A DNA stretch of 64,000 nucleotides from NCBI RefSeq assembly GCF_001623525.1, contig NZ_CP015225.1, positions 1,116,001-1,180,000 of the forward strand, in the 5' to 3' direction. This document shows positions 1 to 9,215 of the stretch, piece by piece. Position 1 is the stretch's first letter; every line of letters begins with the position of its first letter. Both the position numbers and the translations under genes were made by a program. The notes below the pieces were generated by a model, which was not told the DNA's origin, did not search any database, and was given only the letters and a program-made list of their open reading frames with translations. Source of the DNA: Pseudomonas fluorescens. GTDB lineage: Bacteria > Pseudomonadota > Gammaproteobacteria > Pseudomonadales > Pseudomonadaceae.

Positions 1-2637
1 TCGCTGCGTATCTGGCTCGATCCGAACAAGACCGCTTCGCGCAATTTGACCGCAACCGATGTGGTCAACGCAGTGCGCGAGCAGAACCGTCAGGTCGCCG
101 CCGGGCAGCTGGGTTCGCCGCCTGCGCCAAATGCCACTAGCTTCCAGATGTCGATCAACTCCCAAGGGCGGTTGGTCAGCGAAGAAGAGTTCGAGAACGT
201 GATTATCCGCAGCGGTCCGGACGGCGAGATCACGCGCCTGAAAGACATCGGCCGGGTCGAACTGGGTTCCAACCAGTATGCCTTGCGCGCCTTGCTCAAT
301 AACGAGGAAGCGGTGGCGATGCCGATCTTCCAGCGTCCGGGCTCGAATGCGATCGACATCTCCAACCAGGTGCGGGCGAAGATGGCGGAGCTGAAGAAGA
401 GTTTCCCGGAAGGCATGGACTACGAGATCGTCTATGATCCGACGATCTTCGTGCGCAGTTCGATCGAGGCGGTGGTTCACACCTTGTTCGAAGCGCTAAT
501 CCTCGTGGTGCTGGTGGTCATTCTGTTCCTGCAAACCTGGCGCGCCTCGATCATTCCGCTGGTCGCGGTGCCGGTGTCGCTGATCGGTACGTTTGCCGTG
601 ATGCACCTGTTCGGGTTTTCGCTGAATGCGTTATCGCTGTTCGGCCTGGTGTTGGCGATCGGGATCGTGGTCGATGATGCGATCGTGGTGGTGGAGAACG
701 TCGAACGAAACATCGAGTCGGGGCTTGAACCGGTCGAAGCAACCAAAAAAGCCATGGGCGAGGTCACCGGGCCGATCATTGCCACGGCACTGGTGCTGTG
801 TGCGGTGTTCGTGCCCGCAGCCTTTATCTCGGGCTTGACCGGGCAGTTCTACAAACAGTTCGCCCTGACCATTGCCATCTCCACCGTGATCTCGGCGTTC
901 AACTCCCTGACCTTGTCGCCGGCATTGGCCGCGGTGTTGCTCAAGGCACACGGCGCGCCGAAAGACCGCTTCTCCAAAGTGCTGGATCGTCTGCTCGGTG
1001 GCTGGCTGTTCAAACCCTTCAACCGCTTCTTCGACAAGGCCAGCCATGGCTACGTAATTGCCGTGGCCAAGGTCATTCGGGGCAGCAGCGTGGCCTTGCT
1101 GGTCTATGCCGGCCTGATCGCAATGACGTACGTGGGCTTCAGCACCACGCCAACCGGCTTCGTGCCGACCCAGGACAAAAAGTACTTGGTAACCTTTGCG
1201 CAATTGCCGGACGCGGCGAGCCTTGATCGCACCGAGTCGGTGATCCGGCGCATGAGCACCATCGCGATGAACGAGCCGGGCTTCGACAGCGCCGTGGCGT
1301 TCCCGGGCCTGTCGATCAATGGGTTCACCAACAGCTCGAACGCCGGCATTGCCTTCATCGGCTTGCGGCCCTTCGACGAGCGCAAAGACCCGAGCCTGTC
1401 CGCCGGCGCGATTTCCGCTTCGCTGAACGCCAAGTTCGGTGGCATCCAGGACGCCTACATCGCGGTGTTCCCGCCGCCGCCCGTGCAGGGCCTGGGCACC
1501 ATCGGCGGGTTCCGTTTGCAGATCGAGGACCGCGGCAACCTGGGTTACGAAGAGCTGTACAAAGAGACCATGAACATCATCGGTAAGAGCCGCAGTGTTC
1601 CGGAGCTGGCCAATTTGTTCACCAGCTACACCGTCAACGTGCCGCAGGTCGACGCTGCGATTGATCGGGAAAAAGCCAAGATCCATGGCGTGGCCATCAA
1701 CGACATCTTCGACACATTACAGGTGTACCTGGGCTCACTGTATGCCAACGACTTCAACCGTTTCGGGCGGACCTATCAGGTCAACGTGCAGGCCGAACAG
1801 CAGTTCCGCCAGGAACCGGAGCAGATCGGTCAGTTGAAAGTGCGTAACAACAAAGGCGAAATGATCCCGCTGGCCACGTTCGTCAAGGTCAGCCCGACGT
1901 CGGGGCCTGATCGAGTTATGCACTACAACGGCTTCATCACCGCGGAAATCAACGGCGGCGCCGCGCCGGGCTACAGCTCAGGCCAGGCCCAGGCGGCGAT
2001 TGAAAAGCTGCTCAAAGAAGAGCTGCCCAACGGTATGACCTACGAATGGACCGACCTGACCTACCAGCAGATCCTGTCCGGCAATACCGCGTTGCTGGTG
2101 TTCCCGCTCTGCGTGCTGTTGGCGTTCCTGGTCCTGGCGGCGCTGTACGAGAGCTGGAGCCTGCCACTGGCGGTGATCCTGATCGTGCCGATGACCCTGC
2201 TGTCGGCGATTGCCGGGGTGATCATTTCCAAGGGCGACAACAACATCTTTACCCAGATAGGCCTAATCGTGCTGGTCGGCCTGGCTTGCAAGAACGCGAT
2301 CCTGATCGTCGAGTTCGCCAAGGACAAACAGGCGCAAGGCATGTCGCCGCTGGAAGCAGTGCTGGACGCCTGCCGCATGCGTCTGCGGCCGATTCTGATG
2401 ACGTCGTTCGCCTTCATCATGGGGGTGATCCCGCTGGTGACCTCCACGGGTGCCGGCTCGGAAATGCGCCGGGCGATGGGGGTCGCGGTGTTCTCCGGGA
2501 TGCTCGGCGTGACCTTCTTCGGGTTGCTGCTGACGCCAGTGTTCTTCGTGCTGATTCGTCGTTCCATCGAGCGCAACAATGCGCGCAAAGCGGCTCGTAT
2601 TAACCAAACCCATTCGCTGAATTCGGAGGCTCACTAA
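1..2637 (+). CDS. mexF: MexF-type RND multidrug efflux pump inner-membrane transporter (5' end outside window)
   Basis: The reading frame is open from base 1, so the start codon lies upstream; 878 codons are visible. The protein is an inner-membrane proton antiporter of the HAE1 RND family, forming the central pump of a tripartite efflux complex. The TM4 segment carries the paired aspartates (GIVVDDAIVVVENVE) and TM10 carries the conserved lysine (GLACKNAILIVEFAK), both needed for proton relay in this family. The sequence closely matches my recollection of P. aeruginosa MexF, including the VQGLGTIGGFRLQIEDRGN segment. Its stop codon overlaps the oprN start by one base, which implies translational coupling. 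MexF pumps usually export chloramphenicol, quinolones and trimethoprim; that specificity is inferred from the family. The adaptor gene mexE should lie just upstream. Confidence 0.93.
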   Translation, partial: SLRIWLDPNKTASRNLTATDVVNAVREQNRQVAAGQLGSPPAPNATSFQMSINSQGRLVSEEEFENVIIRSGPDGEITRLKDIGRVELGSNQYALRALLNNEEAVAMPIFQRPGSNAIDISNQVRAKMAELKKSFPEGMDYEIVYDPTIFVRSSIEAVVHTLFEALILVVLVVILFLQTWRASIIPLVAVPVSLIGTFAVMHLFGFSLNALSLFGLVLAIGIVVDDAIVVVENVERNIESGLEPVEATKKAMGEVTGPIIATALVLCAVFVPAAFISGLTGQFYKQFALTIAISTVISAFNSLTLSPALAAVLLKAHGAPKDRFSKVLDRLLGGWLFKPFNRFFDKASHGYVIAVAKVIRGSSVALLVYAGLIAMTYVGFSTTPTGFVPTQDKKYLVTFAQLPDAASLDRTESVIRRMSTIAMNEPGFDSAVAFPGLSINGFTNSSNAGIAFIGLRPFDERKDPSLSAGAISASLNAKFGGIQDAYIAVFPPPPVQGLGTIGGFRLQIEDRGNLGYEELYKETMNIIGKSRSVPELANLFTSYTVNVPQVDAAIDREKAKIHGVAINDIFDTLQVYLGSLYANDFNRFGRTYQVNVQAEQQFRQEPEQIGQLKVRNNKGEMIPLATFVKVSPTSGPDRVMHYNGFITAEINGGAAPGYSSGQAQAAIEKLLKEELPNGMTYEWTDLTYQQILSGNTALLVFPLCVLLAFLVLAALYESWSLPLAVILIVPMTLLSAIAGVIISKGDNNIFTQIGLIVLVGLACKNAILIVEFAKDKQAQGMSPLEAVLDACRMRLRPILMTSFAFIMGVIPLVTSTGAGSEMRRAMGVAVFSGMLGVTFFGLLLTPVFFVLIRRSIERNNARKAARINQTHSLNSEAH

Positions 2638-4055
2638 TGAACGCTTTCAAGCTATTTTTACCCAGCCTCCTGGTTGCTGCGTTGGCCGCCTGCACTGTGG
2701 GTCCCGACTACAAAACACCTGACACCGCGCCGGCCACTGTCGTGTCGATCCAGGGCGGGCACTACGATCAGTCGCGGTTCGAAACGGTGTGGTGGCAGCA
2801 GTTCGATGACCCTACGCTCAACCAGTTGGTGAGCAAGTCCCTGGAAGGCAACCGCGATCTGCGCGTCGCGTTTGCCCGATGGAAAGCGGCCCGGGCGATT
2901 CGTGATGACGTCAGTAACGACAATTTGCCGGTGGTCACCAGCCGCGTCAGCAGCCAGCAGGGGCGGGGGCAGGTGCCCGGCCAGACCGAAAGCCGAGTCA
3001 ATCAGGAGCGCTACGATCTGGGGTTGGACATGGCCTGGGAAGTCGACCTGTTTGGCCGAATCCAGCGGCAACTGGAATCCAGCGATGCTCAGGAAGATGC
3101 CGCCGCAGCGGACTTGTATCAGCTGCGGGTGACAATGATTGCCGAGCTGGTGGATGCCTACGGCCAACTGCGCGGCGCTCAACTGCGGGAAAAAATCGCC
3201 CTGGCGAACCTGAAAAATCAGCAGGACTCGCGCACTGTGACGGTGAGCCTGCGCGACGCCGGTGTGGGCAATGAACTCGATGTGGTGCGTGCCGATGCGC
3301 GTCTGGCGGCGGTCGAAGCCACGGTGCCGCAACTTCAAGCGGAGCAGGTGCGGCAGAAAAACCGCATCGCCACGTTGTTGGGAGAGCGTCCGAATACCTT
3401 GAGCGTGTCGTTGAGTCCCGCCAAGTTGCCGGCCATTGCAAAAGCGCTGCCGATCGGTGATCTCGCCGAACTGCTGCGCCGGCGCCCCGATGTGCTCGCC
3501 GCCGAGCGCAGGCTGGCGTCCGCCACGGCTGAAATCGGCGTGGCCACTGCCGACTTGTTCCCGCGGGTGAGCCTGAGCGGCTTCCTCGGCTTCACCGCCG
3601 GCCGTGGTTCACAGATTGGCTCCAGCGCCGCCCGGGCCTGGAGCTTGGGTCCGAGCATTACCTGGGCGGCATTTGACCTGGGCAGCGTGCGGGCGCGCAT
3701 CCGTGGTGCCGACGCCAATGCCGAAGGCGCCCTGGCCACCTATGAGCAGCAAGTGCTGCTGGCGCTTGAAGAGTCTGAAAACGCCTTCAGCGACTATGGC
3801 AAACGCCAACAACGGTTGTTGTCGTTGATCAAACAGAGTGAGTCGAGCCGCGCCGCCGCTGACCTCGCGGCCATCCAATACAAGGAAGGGACCGTGGATT
3901 ATCTGGTGCTGTTGGACGCAGAACGCGAGCGGCTCAACGCCGAAGATGCCCAAGCTCTGGGTGAAACCGATCAGTACCGCGGCATCGTCGCGATCTATAA
4001 AGCGTTGGGAGGAGGGTGGAATAGCGGCGGTGGAAACGTCGCGGCGATTAACTGA
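2637..4055 (+). CDS. oprN: OprN-type outer-membrane efflux channel lipoprotein
   Basis: This 472-aa protein of the NodT/TolC outer-membrane factor family provides the outer-membrane exit duct for the upstream MexF-type pump. The N-terminus is a lipoprotein signal with lipobox LAAC (Cys19) followed by TVGPDYKTPD, which is typical of OprN/OprM channels. The two internal repeats of the family are visible, for example RRRPDVLAAERRLASATAEI in the second half. The start is fixed by the ATG overlapping the pump stop (TAATGA). Length fits the family. No regulator such as mexT is visible within the window. Confidence 0.92.
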   Translation: MNAFKLFLPSLLVAALAACTVGPDYKTPDTAPATVVSIQGGHYDQSRFETVWWQQFDDPTLNQLVSKSLEGNRDLRVAFARWKAARAIRDDVSNDNLPVVTSRVSSQQGRGQVPGQTESRVNQERYDLGLDMAWEVDLFGRIQRQLESSDAQEDAAAADLYQLRVTMIAELVDAYGQLRGAQLREKIALANLKNQQDSRTVTVSLRDAGVGNELDVVRADARLAAVEATVPQLQAEQVRQKNRIATLLGERPNTLSVSLSPAKLPAIAKALPIGDLAELLRRRPDVLAAERRLASATAEIGVATADLFPRVSLSGFLGFTAGRGSQIGSSAARAWSLGPSITWAAFDLGSVRARIRGADANAEGALATYEQQVLLALEESENAFSDYGKRQQRLLSLIKQSESSRAAADLAAIQYKEGTVDYLVLLDAERERLNAEDAQALGETDQYRGIVAIYKALGGGWNSGGGNVAAIN

Positions 4056-4060
4056 ACAGA

Positions 4061-4079
4061 TCCTAAAAAAACCTTAGGA
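4061..4079 (+). terminator. Weak hairpin after oprN
   Basis: The inverted repeat TCCTAA...TTAGGA starts six bases after the oprN stop codon. The stem is only 6 bp and AT-rich, and it is not followed by a clean T tract, so it may or may not end the efflux transcript. Confidence 0.25.
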
Positions 4080-4213
4080 AATTCTGAGTATAAATCTTGC
4101 GCAATGCAGCGTAGTTAGAACAATCCGAACGGGCAACACATCTTGTTGACCCCGTTCACTTGAGGCGACTTTAGTCCCGCTGGACGGCTGGCTATGACTG
4201 TCTGATTCTATTC

Positions 4214-4447
4214 TTAATGAAAAGAATTCCGATCGAAGTGAAAAGTCACGCCAGTTTTAGGGTTACGGCCGTCGCGCGCTGCACGCGCTTTCACGGCAAA
4301 GGTACCAAAACCAACCAAGGTGACGTTCTCACCACTTTGCAACGCAGTGGATATGATGGTTGTGAGGGCTTCCAACGCGCGTCCGGCAGTGGACTTCGGG
4401 CGGTCGGTGGAGCTCGCTATGGCCTCGACGAGGTCGTTTTTATTTAT
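4214..4447 (-). pseudogene. Degenerate HU-family DNA-binding protein gene
   Basis: Read on the minus strand, this frame gives about 77 residues with clear HU/IHF character: [20 protein letters not shown], then [13 protein letters not shown], the signature [20 protein letters not shown] and GRNPKTG. HU proteins are about 90-aa DNA-bending histone-like proteins. Here the position of the start methionine is ATA, no other start is visible upstream in frame, and after GRNPKTG the usual beta-arm and C-terminal helix (K-I-P-x-F-K-x-G-K-x-L-K) are replaced by unrelated residues before TAA. It is most likely a dead gene. It sits between the conjugation ATPase gene and the efflux operon and may mark a recombination junction. 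Confidence 0.6.
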
Positions 4448-4571
4448 GTATGGTTCCTTCTGCTGGCTGAATGGTGACGAGTAATCTACTCAGATAGTTC
4501 GGGCATATCCAGCACCAAACCGCTTTCCGGCCCTTTGCGGATGTAACGCTATTTGGGCTTCAAATCGATAC

Positions 4572-7322
4572 TTACGTCCCGATTCCACGGGCCCGGTCAA
4601 TGCGCTCAGCTACCTGAAAAGCCGCTTCCAACTCCGAGCAGCCGTTTTCCTGCATCAGTGTCCAGCGCTCGGCCTTTTCTTCGGGTTCCGTCATGGCCAG
4701 GGCGAGATAGAGACTGGGTGGCACGGCTCGAAAGAGCGTTTCGAGCTTCTTCGACAGCACGACCCCCTCGGTGTATTTGCCCGGTTCCTTGCTGGCGGAG
4801 AGCAACAAGGCTTTCTGCGCCGGTGAAAGCTTCTTGAAGCGGGCGATCTCTTCGATTTCCGCGGGCGGCATGTTTAAACAAATCCACCACTCGATCATGT
4901 TGAGCATGGTCTGCGCGGCAGTGGGGAAGTCGGCAAGGTTCTGCGTGGCGAGCCAGAACCAGGCGCCAAGCTTGCGCCACATCTTCGTGCCCTTGACCAC
5001 GAACGGTGCCAGCAACGGGTTCTTGGTGATGATATGGCCTTCGTCGGTGACCATGATGATCGGTCGGTCCAGGTACTGATCGCGCTCGGCGAGATTGTTC
5101 ACGGTGTTCATCAGGCTGATGTAGCTGATGGACATCTGGGCTTCGTAACCTTCACGAGCATAGGTGGCCAGGTCGACGATGGTCACATCGCTCTCGGGCC
5201 AAGGCGTGCCCTCGCGATTGAACAGTTCACCCTCGAAGCCCTGACAGAACAGGTCGATGGACTCGCCCATTTCCTGGGCACGCTCGCGACGTTTTTCTGG
5301 CAGGTGCGGGTCGGCGGCGACACGCAGCAACGCGTCGCGCACGTCGCGGGTCAGCACCTGGCGGTTCGCTGCGACACAGGTCTGCGCCGCATCGAGAATG
5401 CACTCGCGAATCAGGCTGCGATCGGCTCGACTCAGGCGCGCCTCTTCCTTGGCCTCGCCGCCGGTGATCATCAGGCGAGCGGTGATTTCCAATTCGCCGA
5501 GAACATCGCGCTGGTCTTCGCGACTGGCTACCGCCTCATCGTCCAGCTCATCGATCGATAGACTCGCCACCTCATCCGGCTGCTCGATCAGGCGCCAGGC
5601 ATCGGCGAACGGGGCGAGACTGACCGAGGCGCCAGGTTTCAATTGGACCTTATTGACCGACAGGCCCTGTGTCGCGAAGTAGTCGCCCTGCAAACCAAAC
5701 GAATTGCCGGCCTCGACGATAAATAAGCGTGGGCGGTACACCGCCATGATCTGCATCAGCAGGGTGACCAGGGTGGCCGACTTGCCGGCACCGGTGGGGC
5801 CGAACAACAGCAGATGGCCGTTCATGGCCCGGTCCAGGCGTGACAGAGGGTCGAAGCTCAGTGGCGAACCGCCGCGGTTGAACAGGGTGATGCCCGTGTG
5901 GCCTGTGCCGGTGCTGCGACCCCACACAGGAACCAGGTTCGCCAGGTGCTGGGCGAACATCAGCCGCGTGTACCAGTTGCGCGTGTCGCGGGCTGGGTTG
6001 TAAGCCATCGGTAGCCAACGCAGGTAACTGTTGCAGGCGGCGACTTCATCGCCTTCGCGTACCGGTTGCAGCCCCGCACCCAGCAACGCGTTGGCCAGGC
6101 TGACCGAGCGCTGGTGCAATTGCTGCTCATCGTGACCGCGCAGGTAAAACGCCAGGGTGCCCCGGTACAGCTTGTGCTGGCGGCCGATGATCGCGCGAGC
6201 CTCTTCGACATCCTGACGGGTCTGGGTCGAGGCCAGGTTTTCACCGATGGCTTTGCGGGCCAGGCGGTTCAACTGATCCTCAAGTACATCTTGGGGCTTG
6301 ACCACCAAGGTCAGACTCATCACCGTACCTTCGGGTAACTGGTCGAACAGGGCATTCACCGCGTCGCCCTTGCGGGTTTCTCCGGTGAGTTGACCAATCA
6401 AGGGCGCCCGGCGCAGCTTATCCACTACCATGACCCGGTGTGGCTGATCGTCAAAAAACCAGAGTCCGTGCTGCACATCCGAACGCGGTTCGTTGAAGAA
6501 CAGCCGCTCGGCAAAGTCATGATCGAAGGGCAGTTCCAGTGACTCGCCATTGCCCGACTCCGGATAGGCGACACGGTGATAGAACTCCTCGGGGGCTTCA
6601 TTGGTGAGCGTGGGCGCAGGATTGAACCAGGGCACTAACCAGGCATAAAGACTGCGGCCATCGACTCGCGTCGATTGCACCCCGCACGCCTTCAATGAAG
6701 CCGCGATACGTTCGCAAGCCTGTTGCAGGGATTGCACCGGGGTGAGTCCCGTCTCCTCAGCGTCAGACTCAAGCCAGCGATAGACCACCAGGCGCACCCG
6801 TCGGTTGTTGCCACGCCACGGCAGGCGCGTCACCACCTTATCCTCAAACAGACCACCGGGCTTGGCAACGGCCTTCAGATGACGGCGGCTGAGCTCCAAA
6901 TATGCTTCGGTGAAGACCGTGCCTCGCGCGCTGTCCCGGATATAGTCGGTGAGTCGGGTCAGATAGGGGATGAAATTGTTGTCGTCCTGGCAGAAAAACT
7001 GCGCCAGCCAAGGCGCTTGATCCAGCTCGTCAAAGCTATCCTGCAGGGCATCCTCAAGGGCATCGCGGGCGGCCATTAGCCAATCGGGTTCACGCCCTTC
7101 GGTGCCGATAGGTAGCAACTCGAACACCGCACCCACCGAACGATTGTCATCGAGCAGAAAACACTGCTCGGTGTCGAGGTACTCGACCCAAGGCAGGTGA
7201 TCGGTGAAGCTGGGGTTGTGCGCATACATTGCAGCTTCATCGGCCAAGGTGGCGCGAGGATGCAATGGGTGGCGCCAGGCTTTCCACGCAGAAGTGCGGT
7301 TGCCCGAATCGCCGGTACGCAC
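4572..7322 (-). CDS. traC: Conjugative transfer ATPase, PFL_4706 family (VirB4/TraC-like)
   Basis: This 916-aa cytoplasmic ATPase energises assembly of the ICE mating pore and pilus. Walker A GPTGAGKS lies near residue 505 and Walker B IIMVTDEGH near residue 750, as in VirB4/TraC proteins; the C-terminal part contains WFWLATQNLADF and ends RARGIGT. Length agrees with TIGR03744 (PFL_4706 family) as I remember it. The ATG overlaps the stop of the upstream lipoprotein gene. It is the last conjugation gene of this strand in the window; in related ICEs further T4SS genes (PFL_4709 to 4711 types, traG) follow, but here the next item is an HU gene remnant. Confidence 0.92.
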   Translation of the reverse strand: MRTGDSGNRTSAWKAWRHPLHPRATLADEAAMYAHNPSFTDHLPWVEYLDTEQCFLLDDNRSVGAVFELLPIGTEGREPDWLMAARDALEDALQDSFDELDQAPWLAQFFCQDDNNFIPYLTRLTDYIRDSARGTVFTEAYLELSRRHLKAVAKPGGLFEDKVVTRLPWRGNNRRVRLVVYRWLESDAEETGLTPVQSLQQACERIAASLKACGVQSTRVDGRSLYAWLVPWFNPAPTLTNEAPEEFYHRVAYPESGNGESLELPFDHDFAERLFFNEPRSDVQHGLWFFDDQPHRVMVVDKLRRAPLIGQLTGETRKGDAVNALFDQLPEGTVMSLTLVVKPQDVLEDQLNRLARKAIGENLASTQTRQDVEEARAIIGRQHKLYRGTLAFYLRGHDEQQLHQRSVSLANALLGAGLQPVREGDEVAACNSYLRWLPMAYNPARDTRNWYTRLMFAQHLANLVPVWGRSTGTGHTGITLFNRGGSPLSFDPLSRLDRAMNGHLLLFGPTGAGKSATLVTLLMQIMAVYRPRLFIVEAGNSFGLQGDYFATQGLSVNKVQLKPGASVSLAPFADAWRLIEQPDEVASLSIDELDDEAVASREDQRDVLGELEITARLMITGGEAKEEARLSRADRSLIRECILDAAQTCVAANRQVLTRDVRDALLRVAADPHLPEKRRERAQEMGESIDLFCQGFEGELFNREGTPWPESDVTIVDLATYAREGYEAQMSISYISLMNTVNNLAERDQYLDRPIIMVTDEGHIITKNPLLAPFVVKGTKMWRKLGAWFWLATQNLADFPTAAQTMLNMIEWWICLNMPPAEIEEIARFKKLSPAQKALLLSASKEPGKYTEGVVLSKKLETLFRAVPPSLYLALAMTEPEEKAERWTLMQENGCSELEAAFQVAERIDRARGIGT

Positions 7323-7738
7323 TACAAGTCTTCCTGACGTTCACCCGGCAACGCGTATTGCACCCGTTGGTAGAACGGAAAGACAGTTGAGTAACCCGGG
7401 ACCGGTGCTTGCTCGGTACCGCTCAGGTGCGGATATACATACAGCACCAGATCGGGATTGGGCAGGCGAGGGAACAGGTTGCGGATCTCGTTCGCCGCTG
7501 TGCGAGTGTACGGTTCTTGGAGAGCAACGGAGAAATCTACTTGAGCCAACGGGCGGCGTAACTGTTGTCGAGCATCCAGCAGTTGCTGCTGAGTGCCTTG
7601 TGAGCCGGCGCCGTTCCAGATGTCCAGCATGGTTTGCTCTCCATGGGGAAGCAGAGTGTCCTTGTCGGTGGAGCACCCCGTCAGGACCCAGCAGAGCAAG
7701 CTAATCCAGGTCAAGCAGAGAAGCATGGTCTTTTTCAT
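7322..7738 (-). CDS. ICE conjugative transfer region lipoprotein, TIGR03751 family
   Basis: 138 aa. The start at MKKTMLLCLTWISLLCW was chosen because it gives a textbook lipoprotein signal with lipobox LTGC; the longer open frame upstream lies inside the next gene. The mature part is short and acidic, then contains NEIRNLFPRLPNPDLVLYVY, conserved in this family from memory. It is a small envelope lipoprotein of the PFGI-1-type mating pore, roughly in the place of TraV/VirB7 proteins; that role is inferred from position. It overlaps the end of the preceding PFL_4705-type gene and touches the ATPase start, so the genes form one operon. Confidence 0.85.
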   Translation of the reverse strand: MKKTMLLCLTWISLLCWVLTGCSTDKDTLLPHGEQTMLDIWNGAGSQGTQQQLLDARQQLRRPLAQVDFSVALQEPYTRTAANEIRNLFPRLPNPDLVLYVYPHLSGTEQAPVPGYSTVFPFYQRVQYALPGERQEDL

Positions 7739-9215
7739 GGCGAACGCTCCGGCCCTTGGGCTCGTAGTCGATGGTGATCTCCTGGTCGAGGTGCAGCGCG
7801 ACCTGTGCGGCCGGTGGCACGTACACGGCAGCAAAGGCCTCGCCATACAGCTTGTTGACCCACTCGCGGATGTCGCTGACCCCACCACTGAGAATTGCAT
7901 TCAGTGCGCTGTTGCCACTGCTGCTGGTGACCCCGAGCTTACTGCCGCCCGAACTGATCACGCTGCTGTTGTTCCGCTCATCCCCGAGCAGAGCGGCGAC
8001 ACCGGCACCGGTCGCAGTGATCAGGCTCTGGCTGCCGAGGTATTGCTGGGCATTCGAGCGGCGCTCGCCGGCGATGCAAGGAATGCCATACGGATCGGAC
8101 AGGTAACCGAGTCCACCACGGATCTTGTCGGTGCTCGAGCTCTGGGCGGTGGAGGCATTGCGGCTGGCTACTGCCTTCGGCTGAGGCACTGTACGGATGG
8201 TGCCGTCGGTAAACACAAAGGTGATTGACTCGACCTGTCCGCGTACGCAAGACAGGGTCCAGTCCCCGGACGCCGTACCGCTCATCACGGCCCCCGCGAC
8301 ATCCGGCAGGTCGATGCCGTTGGCCGTCAGGTTCTCCGGACCGACCAACACCTTGAAGGGATAGGGATCATTCACTGTGCCGTCCACCGGGACTCGGCCG
8401 ATCAGCGCAGTCATGGCGACCGAGCCCATCAATGTCGCGTTTTCGGGAATGGTGTAGACCGGCTTCGCGCCTTCGGTACGATCAGCGGATCGTGTCAGGT
8501 CACGCTCACCCTTGGTGACCGCGCGCAGCTGTTTCTGGCTGCGATCAATCGCGTTATCTTTCAAGCCGTCCAGTGAGTTGAAGGCGGTAGGCAGACTCAA
8601 TGTTGAGGAGGTCTTGGTTTTCTCTCGGGCGTCGGTGGGCGGAGCATCCGAGGGTTCAATCCACTGCAGCGCATCAATGGCAGAATGCTGCGCTTCGAAC
8701 TGAGCCCCGTCGCCCGGCTCAAGCCCCAACCCGATTGGCATGTCCTTGCTTTTGCCGGTCAGCCCCGACAACTGCTCCTGCAACTGCGTCAGCAGACCGC
8801 GAGCCTGGCGACTGTCTTGTTCCGCTTTGAGTCGGGCCTCATTGGCTTGTCGGCGGCCTTCGTCGACTTGCTGGGTCACACTGCCAAGCGCGGTCTGGAT
8901 ACGCGAATCGACACTGTTTTCCCGTTCACGCAGGCGGTTGTTCTCGGTCTGCAAAGAATCGTTGTGTTTCTTCAAACCGAGCATGTCGCTGCGCATGGCC
9001 TTCACCTGGCCGACCAGGGTGGCGACCGTGTCGCGTGGGGTATCGCCCGCAATGCCGAGCGACTTGGCCTGCTCGGCGGATAACTGAATGTTGCCCTGAT
9101 CAACTGGGTGCTCTGGAGAGGGAGTATTACCCGCGACCCAGCTTTTCAGGATGATCACTACCACCGCCAGCAGCGCAGCCGGTACCAGCCATTTGAGCAA
9201 GGCGTTAGCCTTCAT
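7701..9215 (-). CDS. Integrating conjugative element protein, PFL_4705 family (TraB/VirB10-like)
   Basis: 504 aa from MKANALLKWLVPAALL, chosen because an inner-membrane anchor follows at once; upstream codons belong to the overlapping gene. After the anchor come a long coiled-coil stretch (about residues 60-150, rich in Q, E, R and N) and a beta-rich C-terminal half. Members of TIGR03752 are thought to take the place of VirB10/TraB, the scaffold that spans the envelope. The middle contains GAVMSGTASGDWTLSCVRGQ and the end is hydrophilic. It overlaps the PFL_4704-type gene at its start and the lipoprotein gene at its end. Confidence 0.88.
   Translation of the reverse strand: MKANALLKWLVPAALLAVVVIILKSWVAGNTPSPEHPVDQGNIQLSAEQAKSLGIAGDTPRDTVATLVGQVKAMRSDMLGLKKHNDSLQTENNRLRERENSVDSRIQTALGSVTQQVDEGRRQANEARLKAEQDSRQARGLLTQLQEQLSGLTGKSKDMPIGLGLEPGDGAQFEAQHSAIDALQWIEPSDAPPTDAREKTKTSSTLSLPTAFNSLDGLKDNAIDRSQKQLRAVTKGERDLTRSADRTEGAKPVYTIPENATLMGSVAMTALIGRVPVDGTVNDPYPFKVLVGPENLTANGIDLPDVAGAVMSGTASGDWTLSCVRGQVESITFVFTDGTIRTVPQPKAVASRNASTAQSSSTDKIRGGLGYLSDPYGIPCIAGERRSNAQQYLGSQSLITATGAGVAALLGDERNNSSVISSGGSKLGVTSSSGNSALNAILSGGVSDIREWVNKLYGEAFAAVYVPPAAQVALHLDQEITIDYEPKGRSVRHEKDHASLLDLD

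Noticed and set aside
4217-4477. 86-aa plus-strand frame after oprN
   Set aside because: It is the antisense shadow of the HU-like remnant read on the minus strand.
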